This document shows, piece by piece, positions 7,851-17,338 of a DNA stretch of 64,000 bases; the stretch's first letter is position 1; each line of letters opens with the position of its first letter. Under the pieces are notes generated by a model. That model did not search any database and was not told the DNA's origin. It was given only the letters and a program-made list of their open reading frames with translations. The position numbers were made by a program, and so were the translations under genes. The stretch covers positions 62,001 to 126,000 of the forward strand of contig NZ_SWCI01000001.1 of assembly GCF_005116715.1 (NCBI RefSeq), given 5' to 3'. Source of the DNA: Ferrimonas sediminicola (GTDB taxonomy: Bacteria; Pseudomonadota; Gammaproteobacteria; Enterobacterales; Shewanellaceae).

Positions 7851-9368
7851 CTACAGCGGTCTGAGCCGAGCCATCAGCTTGTCCATGGCGCGGAAACCGA
7901 AGGCTTGGGCTACATGGGCGCGGGTGACGGTGCCGCCGCCCTCCAGGTCCGCCAGGGTGCGGCTGACCCGGAGGATGCGGTGGTAGGCGCGAATCGACAG
8001 GCCCAGCCGGTTGAGGCCCTGTTCGGCGAAGGCGGCCGCCTCCGGCACGATACCGACCTCGCCGGCCAGTGCCGAGGCGGGCAACCGGGCGTTCAGTGTG
8101 CCCTGACGGGACAGGGCGCGCGTCCTGGCGGCGATCACCCGGGCCCTGGCCTGTTCGGTGGTCACTCCCTGGAGGGGCTGGCGGGTCAGTTCTCCCGGGG
8201 CCAGCCTAGCCACCTCCACCGTCAGATCAAACCTGTCCAGGAAGGGGCCGGAGAGCCGACCCAGGTAGCGACGTATCTGCTCCGGGGTGGAGCGGCTGTG
8301 GGGACCGGTGTCGCCACAGGGGCTGGGGTTCATCGCCGCGATCAGCTGGAAACGAGCCGGATAGGTCAGCTTGGCGGCGGCGCGGGAGATTACCACCTCG
8401 CCAGACTCCAGAGGCTCCCTCAGGCTGTCCAGCACCGAACGGGGAAACTCGGGCAATTCGTCCAGGAACAGCACCCCATGGTGCGCCAGGGAGATCTCCC
8501 CCGGCTTGGGCTGGCTGCCGCCTCCCACCAGAGACGCCGCCGAGCTGGAGTGATGGGGGGCGCGAAACGGCCGCTGAAGCAGTCGAGACGGCGCCCTGGG
8601 CAGGCCGGCGACCGAGTGGATCGCCGCCACCTCCAGGGCCGCGTCCACCTCCAGTGGTGGCAGCAGATCGCACAGCCGGCTGGCTAGCATGGTCTTTCCC
8701 GTGCCTGGCGGCCCCATCAGCAGCAGGTTGTGGCCACCGGCGGCGGCGATCATCAGCGCCAGCTTCCCCTGCTGCTGGCCAATCACCTCACCCAGGTCCC
8801 GGTCCGAATCTGCATCGGGCTGTCGGACGGAAGAGGGGGTGACCCTGGTGAACGTCCGTTGTCCCAGCAGGGAGGCGATCAGCAGGGGCAGGGTGGGGGC
8901 CGTGACGGCATCGAGGCCGGGCACCAGCTGCAGCTCATCACTGCCCCTCTCCGGCACCACCATCTGGTGGCGCGCTCTCTTGGCGGCCAGGGCCGAGGGC
9001 AGCAGTCCGGCGCACGGCATGATCTCTCCAGACAGTGACAGTTCTCCGAAAAATTCCCGATTATCGGCGCATGTTTGCGGAAGTTGTCCGGAGGCGCACA
9101 GAATCCCCAGGGCGATGGCCAGATCGAAGCGCCCCCCCTGTTTGGGCAGCTCTGCCGGAGCCAGGTTGACGGTGATCCGTCGGGCGGGGAACTGGAAGCC
9201 GCCGCTGCTCAGTGCCGCCCGAACCCGCTCCCTGGATTCCCGGACCGAGGCCTCCGGCAGGCCCACAAGGGTGAAGCTGGGCAGGCCACCGCCCAGGTGC
9301 ACCTCCACCCGGATCTCTGGGGCGTCCATCCCCAGTTGGCCGCGGGTGAGAACTTGAGCCAGAGCCAT
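7851..9368 (-). CDS. comM: YifB/ComM, Mg-chelatase-like AAA+ ATPase
   Basis: 505 residues. N-terminal ChlI-like fold domain (VEVHLGGGLPSFTLVGLPEA at the start), central AAA+ module with Walker A GPPGTGKTMLA (about residue 220) and Walker B LFLDELPEF (about 305), arginine-rich C-terminal Mg-chelatase domain (RAYHRILRVSRTLADLEG). ComM is a hexameric helicase promoting branch migration in natural transformation; YifB is its name in E. coli. Placement immediately upstream of, and divergent from, the ilv operon matches E. coli (yifB-ilvL-ilvG). Confidence 0.93.
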   Translation of the reverse strand: MALAQVLTRGQLGMDAPEIRVEVHLGGGLPSFTLVGLPEASVRESRERVRAALSSGGFQFPARRITVNLAPAELPKQGGRFDLAIALGILCASGQLPQTCADNREFFGELSLSGEIMPCAGLLPSALAAKRARHQMVVPERGSDELQLVPGLDAVTAPTLPLLIASLLGQRTFTRVTPSSVRQPDADSDRDLGEVIGQQQGKLALMIAAAGGHNLLLMGPPGTGKTMLASRLCDLLPPLEVDAALEVAAIHSVAGLPRAPSRLLQRPFRAPHHSSSAASLVGGGSQPKPGEISLAHHGVLFLDELPEFPRSVLDSLREPLESGEVVISRAAAKLTYPARFQLIAAMNPSPCGDTGPHSRSTPEQIRRYLGRLSGPFLDRFDLTVEVARLAPGELTRQPLQGVTTEQARARVIAARTRALSRQGTLNARLPASALAGEVGIVPEAAAFAEQGLNRLGLSIRAYHRILRVSRTLADLEGGGTVTRAHVAQAFGFRAMDKLMARLRPL

Positions 9369-9481
9369 AAATTGCCTCCCTGCAATCGCTTGGTTACCTC
9401 AATTCTAGCGCCTTCCCGGCGAACACTGCGTTTGACATATTTGGTTACATTTCTAATTTTCTCACAAATGGAAAATTTTCT

Positions 9482-9510
9482 TTGCATCGTTAATTTGGGT
9501 GTGCTAATTC
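9482..9510 (+). promoter_or_regulatory. Candidate promoter of the ilv operon
   Basis: TTGCAT (9482-9487), a 17-base spacer and TAATTC (9505-9510) preceded by TGC, giving an extended -10. It would start transcription about 80 bases before the leader peptide. A weaker TTGACA (9432) lies farther upstream. Confidence 0.5.
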
Positions 9511-9594
9511 TAAATAAGCTTAAATTTCGACCTGGCCGCCAGACAGGCTGGCGAGGTCACCCGAGAAAGAGAAAGAGACGTAGGAATCGAACCG

Positions 9595-9696
9595 ATGATG
9601 CCTGTAGCCCTGAACCTAGTACTAGTCGTGGTCCTGACCGTGGTGATTATTATCACCGGCGGGGGAACGCGTTTGGTTCGGGCACAAGCAGCCTAA
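9595..9696 (+). CDS. ilvL: ilv operon leader peptide
   Basis: A 33-codon frame rich in regulatory codons: MMPVALNLVLVVVLTVVIII and then TGGGTRLVRAQAA. It contains a run of Leu, Val and Ile codons (GTG GTG ATT ATT ATC) like enterobacterial IlvL. The stop at 9696 is about 18 bases before a strong intrinsic terminator, the geometry needed for ribosome-mediated attenuation: stalling at Val/Leu/Ile codons when the charged tRNAs are scarce would favour an antiterminator. It is too short for usual gene-calling thresholds. Confidence 0.9.
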   Translation: MMPVALNLVLVVVLTVVIIITGGGTRLVRAQAA

Positions 9697-9714
9697 ACGT
9701 CAACCAAACACCCA

Positions 9715-9749
9715 CCCCCCGCACCGAAAGGTCCGGGGGGTTTTTTTTT
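9715..9749 (+). terminator. ilv attenuator terminator
   Basis: CCCCCCG (9715-9721) pairs with CGGGGGG (9734-9740), with an inner ACC-GAAA-GGT hairpin, and is followed by nine T (9741-9749). It ends 28 bases before the ilvC start and just downstream of the leader peptide, so it acts as the conditional terminator of the operon. Confidence 0.93.
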
Positions 9750-9777
9750 ACCCTGTAGTCCACGGAGAGAAGCAACC

Positions 9778-10776
9778 ATGACCCAGATGTATCACCAAGC
9801 TGACGCCAACCCGAGTTTGTTGCAAGGCAAGACCGTCGCCGTCCTCGGCTATGGCAGCCAGGGCCGCGGCCAGTCCCTGAACCTGCGCGACAGCGGCGTG
9901 AATGTTGTCATCGGCCTGCGACCCGGCGGTGCCAGCTGGAAACAGGCGGAGGAGGAGGGCTGGCAGCCTGTGCCCTTCGCCGAAGCGGTGCGCGATGCCG
10001 ATATCGTCATGGTGCTGATCCCAGATATGGCCCAGGCGGACTGCTACAAGGAGCATATCGAGCCCAACATCAAGGAGGGCGCCATGCTGATGTTCAGCCA
10101 CGGCCTGAACGTTCACTACGGCATGATCGAGCCCGCCGCCAACATCGATGTGGCCATGGTGGCCCCCAAGGGGCCTGGCTACCTGGTTCGCACCGAGTAT
10201 GAGAAGGGTGCAGGGGTTCCCTGCCTGATGGCGGTACACCAGGATGCGACCGGTTACGCCCATGCCCGGGCGCTGGCCTACGCCGACGCCATCGGCGGCA
10301 CCCGCGGTGGTGTGCTGACCACCAACTTCAAGGAGGAGACCGAGACCGACCTGTTCGGTGAGCAGGCGGTGCTGTGTGGCGGGGCGGTGGCCCTGGTGCG
10401 CAAGGGCTGGGAGACCCTGGTGGAGGCGGGCTATCAGCCGGAACTGGCCTACTTCGAGTGCCTGCATGAACTGAAGCTTATCGTCGACCTGCTCTACGAG
10501 GGCGGCATCTCCCGCATGCATGAGTTCGTCTCCGACACCGCCGCCTACGGTGCCCTGACCCGGGGTGACCGCATCGTCGATGATCGCGCCAAGGAGACCA
10601 TGAAGCAGGTGCTGGCGGAGATTCAGTCCGGTGAATTCACCCGTCAGTGGGTGGAGGAGTACAAGTCAGGCAGCACCAACTACCGAGCCGCCCAGAAGGC
10701 GGAGTGTGAGCACCCCATCGAGAAGGTGGGTGCGGAACTGCGCAGCCGCATGAGCTGGTTGAATCGAGGAGAGTAA
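9778..10776 (+). CDS. ilvC: Ketol-acid reductoisomerase, class I (short form)
   Basis: 332 residues, the short class I form; E. coli-type IlvC is about 490. It converts acetolactate or acetohydroxybutyrate to the dihydroxy acid using NAD(P)H. Rossmann motif [17 protein letters not shown] near residue 24 (the usual HA after GYGSQG is RG here), [20 protein letters not shown] (canonical KGPGH is KGPGY), the metal ligands in [28 protein letters not shown] and [14 protein letters not shown] site precedes the ATG. First structural gene of the attenuated operon, ending 4 bases before ilvG. Placing ilvC here differs from E. coli, where it is separate with ilvY. Confidence 0.93.
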   Translation: MTQMYHQADANPSLLQGKTVAVLGYGSQGRGQSLNLRDSGVNVVIGLRPGGASWKQAEEEGWQPVPFAEAVRDADIVMVLIPDMAQADCYKEHIEPNIKEGAMLMFSHGLNVHYGMIEPAANIDVAMVAPKGPGYLVRTEYEKGAGVPCLMAVHQDATGYAHARALAYADAIGGTRGGVLTTNFKEETETDLFGEQAVLCGGAVALVRKGWETLVEAGYQPELAYFECLHELKLIVDLLYEGGISRMHEFVSDTAAYGALTRGDRIVDDRAKETMKQVLAEIQSGEFTRQWVEEYKSGSTNYRAAQKAECEHPIEKVGAELRSRMSWLNRGE

Positions 10777-10780
10777 GCCG

Positions 10781-12433
10781 ATGATCAGCGGAGCGGAAGC
10801 AGTCATTCGTACATTGGAAGGATTCGGGGTGGATACCGTATTCGGTTATCCCGGCGGTGCCATCATGCCCGTTTACGATGCCATGCTCGACTCGTCCGTC
10901 AACCACACCCTGACTCGTCATGAGCAGGGGGCGGCCTTCGCCGCCATTGGTTATGCCCGTGCCTCTGGCAAGACCGGGGTGTGTATCGCCACTTCGGGTC
11001 CGGGCGCGACCAACCTGTTGACCGCCTTGGCGGACGCCTACATGGATTCCGTTCCGCTGGTGGCCATTACCGGCCAGGTGCCCACTGCGGCCATCGGCAC
11101 CGATGCGTTCCAGGAGATCGACGTGCTGGGCCTGTCACTGGCCTGCACCAAACACAGTTTCCTGGTACGCCATGCCGACGAGCTGTGCGACACCCTGCAG
11201 CAGGCGTTTGCCCTGGCTGCCGAGGGGCGGCCCGGTCCGGTACTGGTGGACATTCCCAAGGACATTCAGCAGGGGATGGTGGAGTACCATCCCCCGCTGA
11301 CCGCCCACAGCAACGACAGTGTCGGCATCGGGGATTTTCCTCTGGAGCAGGCGCACAAGATGCTGAAGGCGGCCAAGCGTCCGGTGCTCTATGTGGGCGG
11401 TGGCGTTGGCATGGCCGGCGCGGTGGAGGAACTGCGTCAGTTTATCGCCACCACCGGCATGCCCTCGGTGGCCACCCTCAAGGGGATCGGTGCCGTGGCG
11501 CCGGGTACCCCTGGCTACCTGGGGATGCTGGGGATGCACGGCACCAAGGCGGCCAACATGGCAGTGCAGGAGTGTGACCTGCTGATCGCCGTCGGTGCCC
11601 GATTCGACGACCGGGTGACCGGCAGGCTGGATACCTTCGCCCCCGACGCTCAGGTGATCCACCTGGACATCGACCCGGCGGAGTTCTCCAAGCGCAAGGC
11701 GGCTCACCTGAGCCACAGCGCCGGTCTCAGGCAGGTGCTGCCGGCACTGGCGATGGAGCTGGATTGTGGTGACTGGTGCCAGCGGTGCGACGAGCGCAGC
11801 CGCAAGTGGGCGTTCAACTACGACGCCCCCTTCGAGGGGATCTTTGCCCCCAGGTTGCTCAAGACCATCTCCGAGCGCCTGCCCAGAGGCAGCACCGTCG
11901 CCTGTGATGTGGGGCAACACCAGATGTGGGTGGCTCAGCACATGAGCTTCGACGGCCCGCAGACTCATCTCTCCAGTGCCGGCCTGGGCACCATGGGTTT
12001 CGGCCTGCCAGTAGGCATCGGCGCCCAGTTTGCTCACCCGGACGAGACGGTGCTGGTGGTCTCCGGAGACGGCTCCTTCATGATGAACTGTCAGGAGCTG
12101 ACCACCATCAAGCGGGCCAAGCTGCCGCTGAAGATCCTGCTGCTGGACAACCAGCGGCTGGGGATGGTGAAGCAGTGGCAGGAGCTGTTCTTCGAGGAGC
12201 GCTACAGCGAGACCAACCTGTCCGATAACCCGGAGTTCGTTGCCATGGCGGCGGCCTTCGACATCCCGGGGGCCCACATCTGGCGGGAAGATCAGGTGGA
12301 GGAGGCCCTGGAGAAATTGTTAAACAGCGATGGACCCTTCCTGTTGCACGTGTCCATTTCCGAGAAAGAAAACGTCTGGCCTCTGGTTCCGCCCGGGGCA
12401 TCCAACAGCGATATGATGGAGAAGCAGTCATGA
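10781..12433 (+). CDS. ilvG: Acetolactate synthase II large subunit
   Basis: 550 residues, intact (no frameshift such as the one known in E. coli K-12). ThDP-dependent enzyme making 2-acetolactate or 2-aceto-2-hydroxybutyrate. The N-terminal PYR domain starts [25 protein letters not shown] with the catalytic Glu in [12 protein letters not shown] central FAD-binding region carries [15 protein letters not shown]. The C-terminal PP domain has the [12 protein letters not shown] ThDP/Mg motif (about residue 428) and [15 protein letters not shown]. It overlaps ilvM by 4 bases. Confidence 0.96.
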   Translation: MISGAEAVIRTLEGFGVDTVFGYPGGAIMPVYDAMLDSSVNHTLTRHEQGAAFAAIGYARASGKTGVCIATSGPGATNLLTALADAYMDSVPLVAITGQVPTAAIGTDAFQEIDVLGLSLACTKHSFLVRHADELCDTLQQAFALAAEGRPGPVLVDIPKDIQQGMVEYHPPLTAHSNDSVGIGDFPLEQAHKMLKAAKRPVLYVGGGVGMAGAVEELRQFIATTGMPSVATLKGIGAVAPGTPGYLGMLGMHGTKAANMAVQECDLLIAVGARFDDRVTGRLDTFAPDAQVIHLDIDPAEFSKRKAAHLSHSAGLRQVLPALAMELDCGDWCQRCDERSRKWAFNYDAPFEGIFAPRLLKTISERLPRGSTVACDVGQHQMWVAQHMSFDGPQTHLSSAGLGTMGFGLPVGIGAQFAHPDETVLVVSGDGSFMMNCQELTTIKRAKLPLKILLLDNQRLGMVKQWQELFFEERYSETNLSDNPEFVAMAAAFDIPGAHIWREDQVEEALEKLLNSDGPFLLHVSISEKENVWPLVPPGASNSDMMEKQS

Positions 12434-12681
12434 GTCAGCATACCTTGTATATCGAGATGAATCCGGCGCCAGAGGTTTTGGAGCGAGTACTGCGGGTGAC
12501 CCGCCACCGTGGCTTTACCGTGTGTCACATGCACATGAGCAGCATGGACCGAAAGGCCAACATTGCGGTGACCGTCGACAGTGACCGTCCCATCGAACAC
12601 CTGACCCGTCAGCTGGACAAGCTGTACGACGTAAAGAATTGTCGCCTGGAGATCTCCCAGGCGCGCCTCGCCAACGGCTAA
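12430..12681 (+). CDS. ilvM: Acetolactate synthase II small subunit (ACT)
   Basis: 83 residues, one ACT domain, the regulatory partner of IlvG. The frame begins with ATGA overlapping the ilvG stop, so the two subunits are translationally coupled. Length and the pattern [24 protein letters not shown] fit the IlvM family (E. coli 87 aa) rather than the larger IlvN/IlvH. The IlvM type is usually insensitive to valine; that is family knowledge and not visible here. Confidence 0.93.
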   Translation: MSQHTLYIEMNPAPEVLERVLRVTRHRGFTVCHMHMSSMDRKANIAVTVDSDRPIEHLTRQLDKLYDVKNCRLEISQARLANG

Positions 12682-12695
12682 CTAAGGAGCACATT

Positions 12696-13670
12696 GTGAG
12701 CCAAGCGGACTTTATCTGGTTTAACGGCAAGATGACGCCCTGGCAGGATGCCCAGGTCCACGTTCTCAGCCATGCCCTGCACTACGGCTCCTCGGTATTC
12801 GAGGGGATCCGTGCCTACCATACCCCCAGGGGACCGGCGGTATTCCGCTTGCAGGAGCACATCCAGCGGCTGTTTGATTCCGCCAAGATCTACCGGATGC
12901 CCATCCCCTATACCCAGGCGGAACTGGAGCAGGCTTGCCGCGACACCATCGTCGACAACGGCCTGGACAGCGCCTATATCCGTCCGCTGGCATTCTACGG
13001 CCACGTCGGCCTGGGTCTGAACGTGCCCCCCGGCAGCCAGGCCGAGGTGATCGTCGCCTCCTTTCCCTGGAACGCCTACCTGGGTGAAGAGAGCACCCAG
13101 CAGGGGGTGGACGTGTGCATCTCCTCCTGGAACCGGCTGGCGTCCAACACCATGCCGACTGGCGCCAAGGCCGGGGGCAACTACCTTTCCTCCCAGCTGA
13201 TCTCCGGTGAGGCCAAGCGCCACGGCTACGCCGAGGGGATCGCCCTGGATGTCAATGGCCAGATCTCCGAAGGGGCCGGCGAGAACCTGTTCCTGGTGAA
13301 GAACGGCGTGCTGATCACCCCGCCGGTGACCGCCGCCATCCTGCCGGGGATCACCCGGGACACCATCATCACCCTGGCCCGGGATGCCGGCTACCAGGTG
13401 AAGGAGGAGGCGATCGCCCGCGAAGCCCTCTACCTGGCCGATGAGATCTTCATGACCGGCACCGCCGCCGAAATCGTGCCGGTTCGCTCCGTCGACGGCA
13501 TCCAGGTGGGCGAGGGTCAGCGAGGCCCGGTCACCGCCGACATGCAAGCCGCCTTCTTCGGTCTGTTCAGCGGAGTTACCGAGGACAAGTGGGGCTGGCT
13601 GGACTACGTCAGCGAAGAGCAGGAAAACAAGCAGGAGTTTGCCGCCTGTACCACGGCAAAAGTGTTGTAA
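12696..13670 (+). CDS. ilvE: Branched-chain amino acid aminotransferase
   Basis: 324 residues from a GTG at 12696; AAGGAG ends 6 bases before it and the protein then begins [19 protein letters not shown], matching family N-termini. An in-frame TTG at 12639 would lie inside ilvM and is rejected. Fold-type IV PLP enzyme: [17 protein letters not shown] near residue 25, the PLP lysine in [13 protein letters not shown] (about 165), GEGAGENLF-like [14 protein letters not shown] (about 195) and [14 protein letters not shown]. It performs the last step of Val, Ile and Leu synthesis. About 15 residues longer than E. coli IlvE at the C-terminus. Confidence 0.95.
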   Translation: MSQADFIWFNGKMTPWQDAQVHVLSHALHYGSSVFEGIRAYHTPRGPAVFRLQEHIQRLFDSAKIYRMPIPYTQAELEQACRDTIVDNGLDSAYIRPLAFYGHVGLGLNVPPGSQAEVIVASFPWNAYLGEESTQQGVDVCISSWNRLASNTMPTGAKAGGNYLSSQLISGEAKRHGYAEGIALDVNGQISEGAGENLFLVKNGVLITPPVTAAILPGITRDTIITLARDAGYQVKEEAIAREALYLADEIFMTGTAAEIVPVRSVDGIQVGEGQRGPVTADMQAAFFGLFSGVTEDKWGWLDYVSEEQENKQEFAACTTAKVL

Positions 13671-13687
13671 GTAATAAGGGTAGAACA

Positions 13688-15523
13688 ATGCCGAAACTGA
13701 GATCAGCGACCTCCACTTCGGGTCGGAATATGGCGGGGGCCCGCGCCCTCTGGCGGGCCACAGGTATGACGGATCAGGACTTCGGCAAACCCATTGTTGC
13801 GGTGGCCAACTCCTTTACCCAGTTCGTGCCTGGCCATGTTCACCTCAAGGAGATGGGGCAACTGGTGGCCGGCGCCATCGAGGCCGCCGGCGGGGTGGCC
13901 AAGGAGTTCAATACCATTGCCGTGGATGATGGCATCGCCATGGGCCATGGCGGCATGCTCTACTCCCTGCCCAGCCGGGAGTTGATCGCCGATTCGGTAG
14001 AGTACATGGCCAACGCCCATTGTGCCGATGCCCTGGTGTGCATCTCCAACTGTGACAAGATCACCCCGGGGATGCTGATGGCCTCCCTGCGCCTCAATAT
14101 CCCGGTGATCTTCGTCTCCGGTGGTCCCATGGAGGCGGGCAAGACCCGGTTGTCGGAGCAGCTGATCAAGCTGGATCTGGTGGACGCCATGGTCCAGGCC
14201 GCCGATCCCAACGTCTCCGACGAGCAGGCGGAACAGCTGGAGCGCAGTGCCTGCCCCACCTGCGGGTCCTGTTCCGGCATGTTCACCGCCAACTCCATGA
14301 ACTGCCTGACCGAGGCCCTGGGCCTCTCCCTGCCGGGCAACGGCTCGATGCTGGCCACCCACAGCGATCGCCAGCAGCTGTTCCTGGAGGCGGGTCGGCG
14401 CATCGTCGACCTGTGCCGTCGCTGGTACCAGGAGGAGGATGCCACCGCCCTGCCTCGCGGCATCGCCACCCGCGCCGCCTTTGCCAACGCCATGGCCCTG
14501 GACATCGCCATGGGCGGTTCCACCAACACGGTGCTGCACCTGCTGGCGGCCGCCCAGGAGGCGGAGGTGGATTTCACCATGGCCGACATGGACGCCCTCT
14601 CCCGCAAGGTGCCCCAGCTGTGCAAGGTCGCCCCCTCCACCCCGGAGTACCACATGGAGGATGTCCATCGGGCCGGAGGCGTCATCGGCCTGCTGGCGGA
14701 GCTGGCCCGTGGCGGCCTGCTGGACACCAGCGTACCCCATGTGGCCGGGGGCACCCTGGGGCAGGTGCTGGAGCGCTACGACATCAAGGGCACCACCGAG
14801 GAGAGCGTTCTGGAGTTCTACCGCGCCGGTCCCGCCGGGGTGCGTACCACCCAGGCGTTTTCCCAGTCCTGCCGCTGGCCGGAGCTGGATGACGATCGCC
14901 AACACGGCTGTATCCGCTGCCTGGAGCATGCCTACTCCGCCGAGGGCGGCTTGGCGGTGCTGTCCGGCAACCTGGCCCCCAACGGTAGCATCGTGAAAAC
15001 CGCCGGGGTGCCGGACGATTGCCTCACCTTCACCGGTCCCGCCCGGGTCTACGAGAGCCAGGAGGCGGCGGTGGCCGGCATCCTCGAGGGCGAGGTACAG
15101 GCCGGTGAGGTGGTGGTGATCCGCTACGAAGGGCCCAAGGGCGGACCCGGGATGCAGGAGATGCTCTACCCCACCAGCTACCTGAAATCCATGGGGTTGG
15201 GGCAGAAATGCGCCCTGATCACCGACGGCCGCTTCTCCGGCGGCACCTCGGGCCTTTCCATTGGTCACGTCTCTCCCGAGGCGGCCAGTGGCGGAGTGAT
15301 CGCCCTGGTGGAGAGTGGCGACACCATCAGCATCAACATCCCCCAACGCACCATCGCACTCGAGGTGGATGAGCTGACTCTGACCGAGCGTGCGGCCACC
15401 TGCAGCTACAAGCCGCAAAACCGCCAGCGCCAGGTGAGTCCGGCGCTGAAGGCCTACGCCATGCTGGCCACCAGTGCCGACAAGGGCGCGGTGCGGGACC
15501 TGTCCAAACTGGAGGCATGCTGA
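13688..15523 (+). CDS. ilvD: Dihydroxy-acid dehydratase
   Basis: 611 residues, [4Fe-4S]-type IlvD/Edd family. The ATG at 13688 begins [20 protein letters not shown], the conserved IlvD start; the frame is open upstream, but inside ilvE. Cluster cysteines lie in [12 protein letters not shown] (about 120-128) and [21 protein letters not shown] (about 190-203). The substrate-binding serine and surrounding region are in [21 protein letters not shown] near residue 520. It dehydrates dihydroxyisovalerate and dihydroxymethylvalerate. The stop shares bases with the ilvA start (TGATG). Confidence 0.96.
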   Translation: MPKLRSATSTSGRNMAGARALWRATGMTDQDFGKPIVAVANSFTQFVPGHVHLKEMGQLVAGAIEAAGGVAKEFNTIAVDDGIAMGHGGMLYSLPSRELIADSVEYMANAHCADALVCISNCDKITPGMLMASLRLNIPVIFVSGGPMEAGKTRLSEQLIKLDLVDAMVQAADPNVSDEQAEQLERSACPTCGSCSGMFTANSMNCLTEALGLSLPGNGSMLATHSDRQQLFLEAGRRIVDLCRRWYQEEDATALPRGIATRAAFANAMALDIAMGGSTNTVLHLLAAAQEAEVDFTMADMDALSRKVPQLCKVAPSTPEYHMEDVHRAGGVIGLLAELARGGLLDTSVPHVAGGTLGQVLERYDIKGTTEESVLEFYRAGPAGVRTTQAFSQSCRWPELDDDRQHGCIRCLEHAYSAEGGLAVLSGNLAPNGSIVKTAGVPDDCLTFTGPARVYESQEAAVAGILEGEVQAGEVVVIRYEGPKGGPGMQEMLYPTSYLKSMGLGQKCALITDGRFSGGTSGLSIGHVSPEAASGGVIALVESGDTISINIPQRTIALEVDELTLTERAATCSYKPQNRQRQVSPALKAYAMLATSADKGAVRDLSKLEAC

Positions 15524-17061
15524 TGGCGGCCCTGCCCAAGCCTCAGGCTCAGGACCTGGCCCAGGAGTACCTGCGCCGGATCCTGATGGCGCCGGTGTAC
15601 GACGTGGCCAGGCTCACCAGCCTGGATCCCCTGCCCAAACTGAGTCGGCGCCTCGGCGCCCAGGTGTGGCTGAAGCGGGAGGATCAGCAGCCGGTACACT
15701 CCTTCAAACTGAGGGGCGCCTACAACTGCATCCATCAGCTGTCGGAGCCCAGGCGTGCCTGCGGCGTGGTGGCGGCCTCCGCCGGGAACCACGCCCAGGG
15801 GGTGGCCCTCTCCGCCAGCCGCCTGGGGATTCGGGCGGTGATCGTGATGCCGGCGACCACACCGGAGATCAAGGTGGAGGCGGTGCGCGGCCATGGTGGT
15901 GAGGTGGTGCTGTTCGGTGACAACTTTGATGCCGCCTACGGTCACGCCCGTGAGTTGGCCGACAGTCAGGGGCTGACCCTGATCCCTCCCTTCGACGACT
16001 CGGCGGTGATAGCCGGCCAGGGCACCATCGGCCAGGAGCTGCTGCAGCAGCAGCGTCAGCTGGATGCGGTGTTCGTGCCCGTCGGCGGCGGTGGCCTGGT
16101 GGCCGGGGTGGCCGCCTACATCAAGGCGTTGGCCCCCCACATCAAGGTGATCGGCGTCGAACCCGAAGACGCCGCCTGTCTCAAGGCCGCCCTGGACGCC
16201 GGCTACCCGGTGACCCTGGAGAGGGTGGGGCTGTTTGCCGACGGAGTGGCGGTGAAACGCATCGGTGAGGAGCCGTTCCGGGTGGCTCAGCAGTGCGTGG
16301 ATCAGGTGGTCACCGTCAGTACCGATGAGATCTGTGCGGCGGTGAAGGATATCTTCGAAGACACCCGGGCCATCGCCGAGCCCGCCGGTGCCCTGGCCCT
16401 GGCTGGTTTGAAGCGCTATCGCGAAGGGCGTGAGGGCGATGAGAGGTTGGCTGCCATTCTTTCCGGTGCCAACGTCAACTTCCACAGCCTGCGCTACGTC
16501 TCCGAACGCTGCGAGCTGGGTGAGGGCAAGGAGGCGGTGCTGGCGGTGACCATCCCGGAGAAGAAGGGCAGCTTCCTGCGCTTCTGCCAACTGCTGGGAC
16601 AGCGCTCCATCACCGAGTTCAACTACCGGCTGGCGGGCAGGGACAGCGCCAACATCTTCGTCGGGCTGCGCATTGCCGATGCCGAGGAGCTGGCCAGAAT
16701 CCGCGAGAAACTGAGCCGGGAGGGCTATCCTCACGAGGACCTGTCCCAGGATGAAACCGCCAAACTGCACGTGCGCTACATGGTGGGCGGGCAGCCCCCC
16801 GAGCCGGTGCGCGAACGTCTGTTTCACGTGACCTTTCCCGAGCACCCCGGAGCCCTGCTGCAGTTCCTGCTGCGACTGGGGCAGCGCTGGAACATCTCCC
16901 TGTTCCACTACCGCAACCACGGGGCCGCTTATGGTCGGGTGTTGATGGGGCTGGAGTGCGCCGTCGAAGGGGACGCCGAACTGAGCCGGTTCCTGGCGGA
17001 TCTGCCCCTGGATTGCCGCGAGGTCACCGATTCCGCGGCCTACCGTTACTTCCTCGGCTAG
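15523..17061 (+). CDS. ilvA: Threonine deaminase, biosynthetic
   Basis: 512 residues from the ATG at 15523, which overlaps the ilvD stop and has GGAGG 7 bases upstream; an ATG at 15517 is only 1 base from that site. PLP-binding catalytic domain: KREDQQPVHSFKLRGAYN with the PLP lysine near residue 57, SAGNHAQGVALSA, PVGGGGLVAGVA, then two C-terminal ACT-like regulatory domains (residues about 330-510, including two similar blocks beginning LAVTIPEKKGSFLRFC and FHVTFPEHPGALLQFL). Two ACT-like domains identify the isoleucine-inhibited biosynthetic form. Last gene of the operon. Confidence 0.96.
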   Translation: MAALPKPQAQDLAQEYLRRILMAPVYDVARLTSLDPLPKLSRRLGAQVWLKREDQQPVHSFKLRGAYNCIHQLSEPRRACGVVAASAGNHAQGVALSASRLGIRAVIVMPATTPEIKVEAVRGHGGEVVLFGDNFDAAYGHARELADSQGLTLIPPFDDSAVIAGQGTIGQELLQQQRQLDAVFVPVGGGGLVAGVAAYIKALAPHIKVIGVEPEDAACLKAALDAGYPVTLERVGLFADGVAVKRIGEEPFRVAQQCVDQVVTVSTDEICAAVKDIFEDTRAIAEPAGALALAGLKRYREGREGDERLAAILSGANVNFHSLRYVSERCELGEGKEAVLAVTIPEKKGSFLRFCQLLGQRSITEFNYRLAGRDSANIFVGLRIADAEELARIREKLSREGYPHEDLSQDETAKLHVRYMVGGQPPEPVRERLFHVTFPEHPGALLQFLLRLGQRWNISLFHYRNHGAAYGRVLMGLECAVEGDAELSRFLADLPLDCREVTDSAAYRYFLG

Positions 17062-17093
17062 GAGGGCCTCCAGCCAATCCGTGCCTGGCCACA

Positions 17094-17123
17094 GCGCCGA
17101 TCCCACCCAGATGGGGTCGGCGC
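17094..17123 (+). terminator. Probable terminator of the ilv operon
   Basis: A 12-base stem (17094-17105 with 17112-17123, one G-U pair) and 6-base loop begins 32 bases after the ilvA stop. The tail contains a C/T mix (CATACCCTTTTCCCC), so the U-tract is imperfect. Confidence 0.6.
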
Positions 17124-17215
17124 CATCTCACATACCCTTTTCCCCGAACCCACTCCATACTGAGGAGGGCTGCGTGATCCATGTCACCATTCATACACTT
17201 GGTTACATTCGTCTC

Positions 17216-17244
17216 TTGGACATACATACGTGTATGTCTGTAAG
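17216..17244 (+). promoter_or_regulatory. AcrR/TetR-type operator over the RND promoter
   Basis: A perfect inverted repeat with arms GACATACA (17219-17226) and TGTATGTC (17231-17238) around TACG. It closely resembles the AcrR operator (TACATACA...TGTATGTA). It occupies the spacer between a TTGGAC (17216-17221) and a TGTAAG (17239-17244) placed 17 bases apart, 95 bases before the fusion-protein gene, so a bound repressor would block polymerase. No TetR-family gene is present in the window. Confidence 0.65.
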
Positions 17245-17338
17245 CTTCGCTCAGTTTAAATTGGGTCAGTGGGCTCGGGTTAGCCTGAGGGCCACTGAAT
17301 AGGCTAGGCCGGCGAAGTCGGCCACAAGGAGTCCGGGA

